Translations under genes and position numbers: made by a program
Notes under the pieces: generated by a model
Told to the model about the DNA's origin: nothing
What the model saw: the letters and a program-made list of their open reading frames with translations, nothing else
Databases searched by the model: none
NCBI GenBank assembly: GCA_014800845.1
Contig: JAAVFJ010000003.1
Span: 89,438 to 153,437, forward strand
Source: Bacteroidales bacterium
Lineage (GTDB): Bacteria > Bacteroidota > Bacteroidia > Bacteroidales > Muribaculaceae
Direction of reading: 5' to 3'
Length of the DNA: 64,000 nt
Shown here: one piece after another, positions 51,386 through 59,248 of the stretch
How the letters are laid out: each line of letters starts with the position of its first letter
Numbering within the stretch: the first letter of the stretch is position 1

Positions 51386-53727
51386 CAGAATGGGTAGCCT
51401 ATAGAGAAATGAAAACTTGAGTCGCGCCCCCAGCGAGGATGAATCAGAGGCCACGGTTCCTGCCCTTCAGCGGGATTATGAGCCTTCATGCCGAGGTCGA
51501 AGCGGAGTAGAAAATATGTGAAATCCAAGCGTATGCCGAGGCCGTAGGCCGCAGCAAGCTGCTTGTAGAATCGATTGAAGTGGAACATGCCCCCCGGCTG
51601 GGATTCATAATTGTGGATGGTCCAAATATTGCCGGCATCTATAAACGCACCCAGCTCAACGATCCAGAAGAGCTTGGCGCGATATTCCACTGAGAGGTCA
51701 AAGCGTATGTCGCCACACTGGTTGATGAATGAGCGCATGTCATTGGTGGCGTTATAGGAACCGGGGCCGAGAGTACGCACGTCCCAGCCACGCACACCGT
51801 TGGCGCCACCGCCGTAGAAGCGCTTCTCAAAGGGGGCCATGCGCGAATTACCGTAAGGGAAGATAATGCCGAACCCGGCGTGGAAGGCCACAGAGTTGCG
51901 GTGGTCGAACATGTGCGTAAACGTGTAGTCCACCTCCCCCTTCAGGTACTGGGAGTAGCGTATGCCGAACACCTTGTAGGGGTCAGACTGTGGATGCTTG
52001 TGGTTGTTTATGATGGAGTTGAGCACATAAAGCAGGTTGCCGGCACTTTCGGCGTTGGCTCTCACCGTCCAAACATTTGTCTGCAGCCTCTTGCGGTAGG
52101 GGGTGTCGGCACGCTTTGAAGTGGCATAGAAGCGGTAGGCCATGCTCATGATGAAATGGTCCTCATAGGAGTAGCGGAGCAGCGGATTGTCAGGCGCTAT
52201 CTGGTTGATGAAATCGCTGGTGCTCTCAGGGAGATAGACGTAGTTGATGTCCAGCGGAGTGAAGGTGTGGCGCATGCGGCCATTGTGTCGGCTCCAGATG
52301 TAACTCCATCCGGCCGCGCCTATCACGCGGGTGTATTCCGGTCGCTCCTGATAGGTGAGAGCCATGTTGAGCTTCGTGGTGGCAATGATATTCTGCTTCA
52401 CAGCCGAGGAGAGGAAGGGTGCCTTGAAGCGCGGGAAGCTCAGGCTCATGTCGAGCGAATACTCCATGTAGCGGTTGTGAATGAGGCCTTCGAGATTGCC
52501 TGACAGGCTTTCGTAGGCGCCACGCATCTTTGCCGAAAAGGTCTCGGCTCCCGACCCTATATTTCTGTGAGTGTAACCTACGGAAGCTGCTATGCCCAGG
52601 TCACCTTCGGAGTTGGTGCCTTCAAGCTCCAGCGTCAGACTCTGAGGCTTGCCGGGAGTGAGGAGCACAAAGGCGTCGAGCACCCCCACGGGTCCCGAGG
52701 TGCTCACAGGCTCCATGCGTATGCCGGCGAAGTTCAGAATCTCTAAGCGCCCCAACGCCTGATAAGTGCGCGTAACCTGGCGGGCATTGTAGAGCTCGCC
52801 GGGGCGTATCTTAATGTTTTCGGCTATAATGTTAGGGCGAAGGTAGGGCTTGCCGTTGGAGAGGATATGTATGTTGTCCACAGAGATAGTGTCGGTAGAT
52901 GCGTATGCAGCCGTGGAGCTCATGGTCACCGGGTCATAGTTCATCACCACGTAGACATTGCGCACCATGAAGGGCATGTTCTGCGACAGCGACGGAGAGC
53001 TGCCGGGTTGCTGCACCGGGTTGTTGATCATCACCGTGAGGTCCACGGCGGTGCTCCCCTGCGTGGTGTCGGCATTAAAGGTAATCAGATCCTTGGTGAA
53101 AGCAAAGTAACCGTGGTTGCGAAGGTCGTCGGTTATGCGTTCGCGCTCCGTCTCCAGCAGATTGAGGTCAAGATAATCACCGGAGGCCACCATGGAGCGT
53201 GAAAGGCGCCTATTGATGAGCTTGGCTATGGAGTCATCCTGAATCTGATAGTCTATGTTTTGAATTATGTGGGGTATGCCGGGGTAGAGGTTATAGGTCA
53301 CATCCATCTTCTTGCTGCCCGGCTTGCTCACGGTGTCGGCCACTACCTGCGCGCCGAGGAAGCCACGGTTGGTCATGGCACGCTGCAGCTGCGCTACGGA
53401 TACTTCCGTCAGGCGCGAATCATAGATTACGGGAGCCTCGCCGAGCGACTGTATCCAGCGGTTCCACCATTTGGTGGTGTCCTTGCCGCTGAGGTTGTAG
53501 ACGCCGAGCTGGAATTTGGCGCTCCACAGCAACTTGTGGTTGGGCTGCTGACGCACATAGAGCAGCATCTCCTCCTCAGAGAGGGTGTGAGTGGAGTCGT
53601 CTATGTTGACTTTGACCTTGTTTAACAGATACTTACCGTCGGGCACATGACGTACGCTCGAACATGCCGCCCCGAGCAGGAGCAGCAGAAGCATTGCGAC
53701 AGACCATACGGTACCTTTTTTCTGCAT
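51385..53727 (-). CDS. tamL: TamL-like outer-membrane assembly lipoprotein (BamA/TamA family)
   Basis: A 780-residue Omp85-family protein. The N-terminus is a probable lipoprotein signal (LLLLLGAACSSVRHVPDG) with an unusual Gly at -3 of the lipobox. Several POTRA-like domains follow (LTEVSVAQLQRAMTNRGFLGAQV, ITDDLRNHGYFAF, RQVTRTYQALGRLEI), then a C-terminal 16-strand barrel with the Omp85 signature GGANGVRGWDVRTLGPG and the closing strand SSFHFSIGYPF. In Bacteroidetes this lipoprotein type is called TamL and works with TamB in outer-membrane assembly. tamB is not in the window. The -7 box TAATTTTG lies only nine bases before the ATG. Confidence 0.9.
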   Translation of the reverse strand: MQKKGTVWSVAMLLLLLLGAACSSVRHVPDGKYLLNKVKVNIDDSTHTLSEEEMLLYVRQQPNHKLLWSAKFQLGVYNLSGKDTTKWWNRWIQSLGEAPVIYDSRLTEVSVAQLQRAMTNRGFLGAQVVADTVSKPGSKKMDVTYNLYPGIPHIIQNIDYQIQDDSIAKLINRRLSRSMVASGDYLDLNLLETERERITDDLRNHGYFAFTKDLITFNADTTQGSTAVDLTVMINNPVQQPGSSPSLSQNMPFMVRNVYVVMNYDPVTMSSTAAYASTDTISVDNIHILSNGKPYLRPNIIAENIKIRPGELYNARQVTRTYQALGRLEILNFAGIRMEPVSTSGPVGVLDAFVLLTPGKPQSLTLELEGTNSEGDLGIAASVGYTHRNIGSGAETFSAKMRGAYESLSGNLEGLIHNRYMEYSLDMSLSFPRFKAPFLSSAVKQNIIATTKLNMALTYQERPEYTRVIGAAGWSYIWSRHNGRMRHTFTPLDINYVYLPESTSDFINQIAPDNPLLRYSYEDHFIMSMAYRFYATSKRADTPYRKRLQTNVWTVRANAESAGNLLYVLNSIINNHKHPQSDPYKVFGIRYSQYLKGEVDYTFTHMFDHRNSVAFHAGFGIIFPYGNSRMAPFEKRFYGGGANGVRGWDVRTLGPGSYNATNDMRSFINQCGDIRFDLSVEYRAKLFWIVELGAFIDAGNIWTIHNYESQPGGMFHFNRFYKQLAAAYGLGIRLDFTYFLLRFDLGMKAHNPAEGQEPWPLIHPRWGRDSSFHFSIGYPF

Positions 53728-53736
53728 AATCGACTA

Positions 53737-53744
53737 CAAAATTA
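53737..53744 (-). promoter_or_regulatory. -7 box close to the tamL start
   Basis: CAAAATTA on the plus strand reads TAATTTTG on the minus strand and ends nine bases before the tamL start codon, so the leader would be only a few bases. Confidence 0.55.
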
Positions 53745-53757
53745 GTGATTTTTTCAG

Positions 53758-53765
53758 TAACTTTG
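53758..53765 (+). promoter_or_regulatory. -7 box almost touching the thioesterase start
   Basis: TAACTTTG ends four bases before the ATG at 53770. Together with the divergent box at 53737-53744, the whole 42-bp intergenic region is taken up by promoters. Confidence 0.6.
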
Positions 53766-53769
53766 CGGC

Positions 53770-54543
53770 ATGGATGATATAAAAGAGCTCTCACAGTCAT
53801 ATATCCTCACTCCCGGAGCGAGCAACGCTGCTCGCCGACTCCCTTTATCGCTGCTTGCCACTCAGATTATTGACCTCGCCACGCGCCATGCCAACATGCT
53901 CGGTTTCGGCTCGGAGGTGATGGATCCGCAGGGGATAGGCTGGGTGTTGAGCCGCCTCACGGTGCAGATGGAGCGTTGGCCACAGACAGATACTTCCTAC
54001 TCCATCACGACTTGGATTGAGAATTGGAACCGCCGTTTTTCCTCCCGCTGCTTCAGCGTGAATGATGCGGAAGGAAACGTCATGGGCTACCTCCGCACAA
54101 TCTGGATGGTGATTGATGTGAACACCCACCGAGGCGTGAGCACTGATACGCTTAATTTCAGAGAGGAATTGATTTCATCGCGCCCCTGTCCCATCCCCTT
54201 GCAGAGTCGTCACACCACGCTTGAGAAGCTTGCCGGTGACACGGAGAGTGGCGCGCTGAGCCGCTCGACTTATACCTTCCGCTACACCGACATAGATTTC
54301 TATCGCCATGTCAACACAGTGCGCTACATAGAGCTGCTCCTTAATCAGTACACCCTCGAGGAGTTCGACAAATGGATGATTGAGCGCTTCGAGATAGCCT
54401 TTATGCGCGAGGCGCTTTATGGTCAGGAGGCTGTGATTCACCGCCTTTCGCATTATGGCGATGTCCCGTCAGATGACTACGTGCTGACCGTAGATGATAC
54501 CCCGGTGCTCCGCTCCCGCTTCAGGCTGATGCCAGTATCTTAA
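53770..54543 (+). CDS. Acyl-ACP thioesterase
   Basis: Releases free fatty acids from acyl carrier protein. The 257-residue protein has two hotdog domains of the FatA/FatB type. The first holds MLGFGSEVMDPQGIGWVLSRL, and the second holds DIDFYRHVNTVRYIELLLNQY, the stretch with the conserved Asn/His-type catalytic pocket. Chain-length preference cannot be predicted. It converges on the ThiF-like gene with a 4-base overlap of stop codons. Confidence 0.92.
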   Translation: MDDIKELSQSYILTPGASNAARRLPLSLLATQIIDLATRHANMLGFGSEVMDPQGIGWVLSRLTVQMERWPQTDTSYSITTWIENWNRRFSSRCFSVNDAEGNVMGYLRTIWMVIDVNTHRGVSTDTLNFREELISSRPCPIPLQSRHTTLEKLAGDTESGALSRSTYTFRYTDIDFYRHVNTVRYIELLLNQYTLEEFDKWMIERFEIAFMREALYGQEAVIHRLSHYGDVPSDDYVLTVDDTPVLRSRFRLMPVS

Positions 54544-55250
54544 ATCCTGATGATTTGCGTCTCGGCTGTCAAACCATTATACATAAGCAGGCGTGAGGAA
54601 AGCGGTTCCCCGGCGCCGGTTATCAGCTTGATTACTTCGGCTGCTTGCATTGACGCTATCACGCCGGGGAGCGGCCCGAGCAATCCGCCGAGGCTGCAAG
54701 GAGTGAAGGCGTCGTCAGCGGCCGGCTTCGGAAAGAGCTCCAGATAACCCGGTTTGCCGGGCAAGGAGGTTGTGACCTGACCGTTCCATCCCTGCACACC
54801 GCCGGTCACGCAGGGTATCTGCAGCTCTCGGCAGGCCAGCGCTATCATGTGCTTGGTGTATGGGTTGTCGGAGCCTTCCACCACCACATCGTGGCCGCGG
54901 AGTATCTCTTTGACGCAGCTTCGTGTGAGCGTCAGGTCAAGCGGGGTTATTTCTATCTCCGGATTTATTTCGCGCAGACGCTGGGCTGTGGCTTTCACCT
55001 TCTTTTCACCTAACTTGTCAGTGGTGAAGGAAAGTTGCCGCTGAAGATTGGAGATGTCTATGGTGTCATAATCCACAATTGTCAGATGCCCCACACCCGA
55101 GCCGGCCAGATACATAGAGGCGATGGAGCCTAACGCCCCGCATCCCACTATGAGCACGCGGCTGTCGAGAAGCTTCTGCTGCCCCTCTTTGCCTATCTCA
55201 TCAAGCAGGATGTTGCGGGAGTATCGGCGGCGTTGTTCAGCGGTTAGCAT
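54540..55250 (-). CDS. HesA/MoeB/ThiF family E1-like protein
   Basis: A 236-residue protein of the ubiquitin-activating E1 superfamily that adenylates the C-terminus of a small carrier protein. The nucleotide-binding site is VLIVGCGALGSIASMYL with GSDNPYTKH as the second motif. The two CxxC pairs that bind zinc in MoeB and ThiF are absent; one cysteine remains in FTPCSLGGLLGPLPG. No ThiS or MoaD gene is visible. It overlaps rmlB by 14 bp and so is the last gene of the exopolysaccharide operon. Its carrier, and its link to sugar metabolism, are unknown. Confidence 0.85.
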   Translation of the reverse strand: MLTAEQRRRYSRNILLDEIGKEGQQKLLDSRVLIVGCGALGSIASMYLAGSGVGHLTIVDYDTIDISNLQRQLSFTTDKLGEKKVKATAQRLREINPEIEITPLDLTLTRSCVKEILRGHDVVVEGSDNPYTKHMIALACRELQIPCVTGGVQGWNGQVTTSLPGKPGYLELFPKPAADDAFTPCSLGGLLGPLPGVIASMQAAEVIKLITGAGEPLSSRLLMYNGLTAETQIIRI

Positions 55251-56313
55251 ACATGTCGTCGTAATAACGTTCGTATTCTCCGGAGGTGATGCGATCCATC
55301 CATTCCTGATTTTCCAGATACCACTTCACGGTGCGCTCCAGCCCCTCCTCAAATTCCAGGGAGGGCTTCCATCCAAGCTCGCGGTTGAGCTTACGGGCAT
55401 CTATGGCATAGCGTAGGTCGTGACCCTTGCGGTCGGTCACGTATGTGATAAGCTTTTCCGACGCCCCCTCTTCCCGGCCTAACAGTCTGTCAGTCACTTT
55501 GATAAGTGCGCGGATGAGGTCTATGTTCCGCTTCTCGTTAAAGCCACCTATGTTGTATGTCTCTCCCGGGGTGCCGCGATGGAAAATAAGGTCAATGGCC
55601 TGCGCATGGTCCTCCACAAAAAGCCAGTCGCGCACATTGAGCCCTTCGCCGTAGACAGGGAGGGGACGGTTGTGACGTATGTTGTTGATAAAGAGGGGAA
55701 TCAGCTTTTCAGGAAACTGGTAAGGCCCATAATTGTTCGAGCAGTTTGTGACTATAACCGGCATGCCGTAAGTGTCATGAAACGCTCTTACGAAGTGATC
55801 GCTCGAGGCCTTGGAGGCCGAATAGGGTGAATGAGGGGAGTAGGGGGTCTTCTCTGTGAATAATGTGTCGTCGAAGCCCAGAGAGCCGTAGACCTCATCG
55901 GTGGAGATATGATAGAAGAGTTTGCCGGCGTAGCCCTGCGGCGAAGCTTCCCACACAGTGCGTGCGGCCTGAAGCAGCGAGAGCGTGCCCATCACATTAG
56001 TGCGCGCAAAGGTGAAGGGATCCTTTATGGACCTGTCCACGTGGCTCTCGGCGGCAAGGTGTATTATACCTGTCACGGAGTAGCGGCGCATGAGCTCCGC
56101 TATCTTTTCGTGGTCGCAGATGTCGAGGCGTTCAAACAGATAGTTGGGCGCAGACTCTATGTCCTTCAGGTTCTCCAGATTTCCCGCATAGGTGAGTTTG
56201 TCCACATTGATTATGCGGTAGCCGGGGTAATTTTTTACAAGGCGGCGCACAAGGTGGGAACCTATGAATCCGGCGCCTCCGGTGACTATTATGCTACGTG
56301 AAAAGTCTGTCAT
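55237..56313 (-). CDS. rmlB: dTDP-glucose 4,6-dehydratase
   Basis: Second step of dTDP-L-rhamnose synthesis: makes dTDP-4-keto-6-deoxyglucose using bound NAD. The 358-residue short-chain dehydrogenase has GGAGFIGSHLV at residues 12-22, the catalytic ISTDEVYG and the YSASK motif of the active site. It overlaps rmlC at its start (ATGA) and the ThiF-like gene at its end. Extended SDR family members are alike, but the operon context with rmlA and rmlC secures the name. Confidence 0.95.
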   Translation of the reverse strand: MTDFSRSIIVTGGAGFIGSHLVRRLVKNYPGYRIINVDKLTYAGNLENLKDIESAPNYLFERLDICDHEKIAELMRRYSVTGIIHLAAESHVDRSIKDPFTFARTNVMGTLSLLQAARTVWEASPQGYAGKLFYHISTDEVYGSLGFDDTLFTEKTPYSPHSPYSASKASSDHFVRAFHDTYGMPVIVTNCSNNYGPYQFPEKLIPLFINNIRHNRPLPVYGEGLNVRDWLFVEDHAQAIDLIFHRGTPGETYNIGGFNEKRNIDLIRALIKVTDRLLGREEGASEKLITYVTDRKGHDLRYAIDARKLNRELGWKPSLEFEEGLERTVKWYLENQEWMDRITSGEYERYYDDMYANR

Positions 56314-56870
56314 AGCTTGAATGTTAATGACTCCTTGATGTCGGCAAGGAGGGGACGAACGAGGTCTTTAGGGGAGAGGATGGCCTGCTCGTGGTTTGTT
56401 TGCCAGTCAATTCCCAAAGCCGGGTCAAAGGGGTGGATACCCCCCTCGAAGTCAGGCGCGTAGAGAGCATCGCATTTGTAGACGAATGTGGCGTGCTCGC
56501 TGAGCACTGCGAACCCGTGGGCCATCCCTTTGGGGAGGAAGAGCTGCCGTTTGTTTTCCGCCGAGAGCTCCACACTTATGTGCTGCCCGAAAGTAGGGGA
56601 GTCCTTGCGCAGGTCTACCGCCACATCGAGCACAGTCCCCTCGGTGCAACGCACCAGTTTGCTCTGAGCGTGAGGGGGGAGCTGAAAATGCAACCCGCGC
56701 ACCACTCCGCGCGAGGAGCGGCTTTCGTTGTCCTGCACAAATTTTATGTCTCCTATGTGGGCGGAAAACTCACGCTCGGAGTAAGTCTCCATGAAATACC
56801 CGCGGGAGTCGGAATGTACCGTGGGCTGTATGATGAAAACGCCCGGTATATGTGTAGGTGTGAATTCCAT
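56310..56870 (-). CDS. rmlC: dTDP-4-dehydrorhamnose 3,5-epimerase
   Basis: Third step of dTDP-rhamnose synthesis. The 186-residue cupin has the catalytic VRGLHFQLPPHAQSKLVRC and DLRKDSPTFGQ motifs, plus FLPKGMAHGFAVLSE. It lies 18 bases after rmlA and overlaps rmlB by four bases, giving the order rmlA-rmlC-rmlB. No rmlD gene follows. Confidence 0.96.
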   Translation of the reverse strand: MEFTPTHIPGVFIIQPTVHSDSRGYFMETYSEREFSAHIGDIKFVQDNESRSSRGVVRGLHFQLPPHAQSKLVRCTEGTVLDVAVDLRKDSPTFGQHISVELSAENKRQLFLPKGMAHGFAVLSEHATFVYKCDALYAPDFEGGIHPFDPALGIDWQTNHEQAILSPKDLVRPLLADIKESLTFKL

Positions 56871-56888
56871 CTGGCAGACAGAGTTATT

Positions 56889-57794
56889 TTATTCGGCGAA
56901 GGGCAAGTTGTCCTCGTCGTGTTCCTTTAATACTTTCATCAGATACTGACCGTACTGATTCTTTATCATGGGGAGGGCCACCTCTTCCACTTTCTCGCGT
57001 GAAATCCAGCCCTTACGGAAGGCTATCCCCTCCAGACAAGCAATCTTGAGCCCCTGCCTCTTCTCAATTACCTCCACAAAGATGGAGGCTTCGGCGAGTG
57101 AGTCATGAGTGCCGGTGTCGAGCCACGCAAATCCCCGTCCGAGTGTGAGGACACGCAGGCGGTCGCTGCCGAGATATGCTTGATTCACAGAGGTTATCTC
57201 CAGTTCGCCGCGTGCCGAGGGCTTAATCTCAGAGGCTATCTTCACCACATCGTTAGGGTAGAAATATAGCCCCACCACAGCGTAGTTAGACTTCGGGTGC
57301 TCTGGCTTCTCCTCTATGGAAAGGCATTTGCCTGAAGCGTCAAATTCCGCTACGCCATACCGCGAAGGGTCATTTACGCGATATCCGAATATGGTGGCTT
57401 CATCCAGTTTGTCGGCACTCTTCACGGCGCTCGCCAGCAGTTCCTCAAAACCGGAACCGTGGAAAATGTTGTCGCCAAGCACGAGGCACACCGAATCATT
57501 GCCTATGAAGTCTTTGCCCAGAATGAAAGCCTGCGCAAGCCCGTCGGGTGAGGGTTGTACCGTGTAGCTCAGCTTCACGCCGAAGTCGGAGCCATCGCCG
57601 AGCAGGCGGCGGAACGATGAGTGGTCCTCGGGGGTGGTGATGATGAGAATCTCCCTGATGCCGGCACGCATTAAGACCGAAATGGGATAATACACCATCG
57701 GTTTGTCATAGACGGGAAGCAGCTGCTTGCTTACGCCTTTGGTTATTGGGTAAAGGCGTGTGCCAGAGCCACCTGCAAGGACTATACCTTTCAT
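56889..57794 (-). CDS. rmlA: Glucose-1-phosphate thymidylyltransferase
   Basis: First step of dTDP-rhamnose synthesis from glucose 1-phosphate and dTTP. The 301-residue nucleotidyltransferase has [36 protein letters not shown] split over the family start, and [17 protein letters not shown] and [12 protein letters not shown] further on. It is 56 bases after ugd on the same strand. Confidence 0.96.
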   Translation of the reverse strand: MKGIVLAGGSGTRLYPITKGVSKQLLPVYDKPMVYYPISVLMRAGIREILIITTPEDHSSFRRLLGDGSDFGVKLSYTVQPSPDGLAQAFILGKDFIGNDSVCLVLGDNIFHGSGFEELLASAVKSADKLDEATIFGYRVNDPSRYGVAEFDASGKCLSIEEKPEHPKSNYAVVGLYFYPNDVVKIASEIKPSARGELEITSVNQAYLGSDRLRVLTLGRGFAWLDTGTHDSLAEASIFVEVIEKRQGLKIACLEGIAFRKGWISREKVEEVALPMIKNQYGQYLMKVLKEHDEDNLPFAE

Positions 57795-57850
57795 GATTTA
57801 TGTGAGTGTTAATGCGTTTGTGATAGGCGTAAGTGGGAAGGGGCTGGGGA

Positions 57851-59185
57851 TTATTTGCCCAATCCGTAATAAGTGAAACCGGCAGCGGTGAGTTCGGGAC
57901 GGTCGTAGATGTTTCGCCCGTCGAGCACCGGCGGGTTGAGGCAGACGGTATTCTCACGCATTGCTTTTCGCACGACGCCCCATGAGGGCATACGGAATTC
58001 CTTCCATTCCGTCACAAGCATTATAGCGTCGGCCTCCAGCGCTGCGTCGTAAATGTCGGAGGCATACTCCACCTTGTCGCCCACTATGCGTTTACATTCG
58101 TTCATAGCCACAGGGTCATAGACGCGCACGGAGCCGCCGGCTTTTATGATGCTGTCAATAAGCACCAGCGAGGGCGCCTGACGCATGTCGTCGGTCTCGG
58201 GTTTGAAAGCCAGTCCCCACAGGGCAATCCGTTTGCCGGTGATGTCGCCGCCGAAGTGCTTCATGAGTTTGTGGAAAAGTAGATGCTTCTGAGCTTCGTT
58301 GACCTCCTCGACGGCGCGGAGTACACGCATGTCGTAGCCATGCTGATGCGCGGTGCTGATTATGGCTTTCACATCTTTGGGGAAGCAGGAGCCGCCATAA
58401 CCGCAGCCGGGATAGAGAAATTTGGTGCCTATGCGAGCGTCGCTACCTATGCCCTTGCGCACCATATCCACGTTAGCACCCACAAGGTCGCAGAGGTTTG
58501 CTATGTCGTTCATGAATGAAATGCGGGTAGCGAGCATGGCGTTGGCCGCGTATTTAATCATTTCCGCCGAGGGTATGTCGGTAATAAGCAGTCGGTCACT
58601 GGAGATGAGGAAGGGCCGATATATGCGCTTCATGAGCTGCGCTGCTCGTTCGCTGTCTACACCCACCACCACTCTGTCGGGACTCATAAAGTCCTTGATG
58701 GCTGCCCCCTCTTTCAGAAATTCGGGGTTGGAGGCCACGTCAAACTCTATTCCGCCTCGGGCCGCCTCATCGAGAGCGGAGGCCACCTCCCGGCGGACGA
58801 GCTCGGCAGTGCCCACAGGCACCGTGCTCTTGGTGACAACAAGCTTATAGCTCTGCATGCTCAGACCTATCTCCCTCGCCACTCCTAAGACATGGGTGAG
58901 GTCGGCACTCCCATCCTCGTCGGGAGGGGTGCCTACGGCGATGAAGATTACGTCGGCCTGAGCAATACCCTCAGGAAGAGAAGTAGTGAAAGCCAGGCGC
59001 CCTGCCTCATGGTTCTTTTTAACCAGAGGGGAGAGTCCCGGCTCGTAGATGGGTACGATACCTTTGCGCAGGTCTGCGATTTTCTCCCGGTTGACGTCTA
59101 CACAAGTCACCTGCATACCCATGTCAGCAAAACATGTTCCGGTGACTAAACCTACATATCCGGTGCCGATAATCGCTATATTCAT
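57851..59185 (-). CDS. ugd: UDP-glucose 6-dehydrogenase
   Basis: Oxidises UDP-glucose to UDP-glucuronate with NAD, supplying acidic sugars for the polysaccharide. I take the start MNIAIIGTGYVGLVTGTCFADMG at 59185. The 444-residue protein has the N-terminal NAD domain, the active-site cysteine C267 in GYGGSCFPKDVKAI, and the C-terminal UDP-sugar domain (GLAFKPETDDMRQAPSLVLID). The operon gap to wzc holds the 59207 hairpin. Confidence 0.95.
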   Translation of the reverse strand: MNIAIIGTGYVGLVTGTCFADMGMQVTCVDVNREKIADLRKGIVPIYEPGLSPLVKKNHEAGRLAFTTSLPEGIAQADVIFIAVGTPPDEDGSADLTHVLGVAREIGLSMQSYKLVVTKSTVPVGTAELVRREVASALDEAARGGIEFDVASNPEFLKEGAAIKDFMSPDRVVVGVDSERAAQLMKRIYRPFLISSDRLLITDIPSAEMIKYAANAMLATRISFMNDIANLCDLVGANVDMVRKGIGSDARIGTKFLYPGCGYGGSCFPKDVKAIISTAHQHGYDMRVLRAVEEVNEAQKHLLFHKLMKHFGGDITGKRIALWGLAFKPETDDMRQAPSLVLIDSIIKAGGSVRVYDPVAMNECKRIVGDKVEYASDIYDAALEADAIMLVTEWKEFRMPSWGVVRKAMRENTVCLNPPVLDGRNIYDRPELTAAGFTYYGLGK

Positions 59186-59206
59186 ACTCTTAGAAATATT
59201 GAAGAG

Positions 59207-59234
59207 GCGTGTCAAAAAAACTTTTCTGACACGC
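59207..59234 (-). terminator. GTGTCA hairpin between the tyrosine kinase gene and ugd
   Basis: GCGTGTCA (59207-59214) and TGACACGC (59227-59234) are exact inverted copies around a loop with seven A. It sits inside the operon and may lower the transcription of downstream sugar genes, or be an RNA-processing site. Confidence 0.45.
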
Positions 59235-59248
59235 TCTCCTGTTTAATA

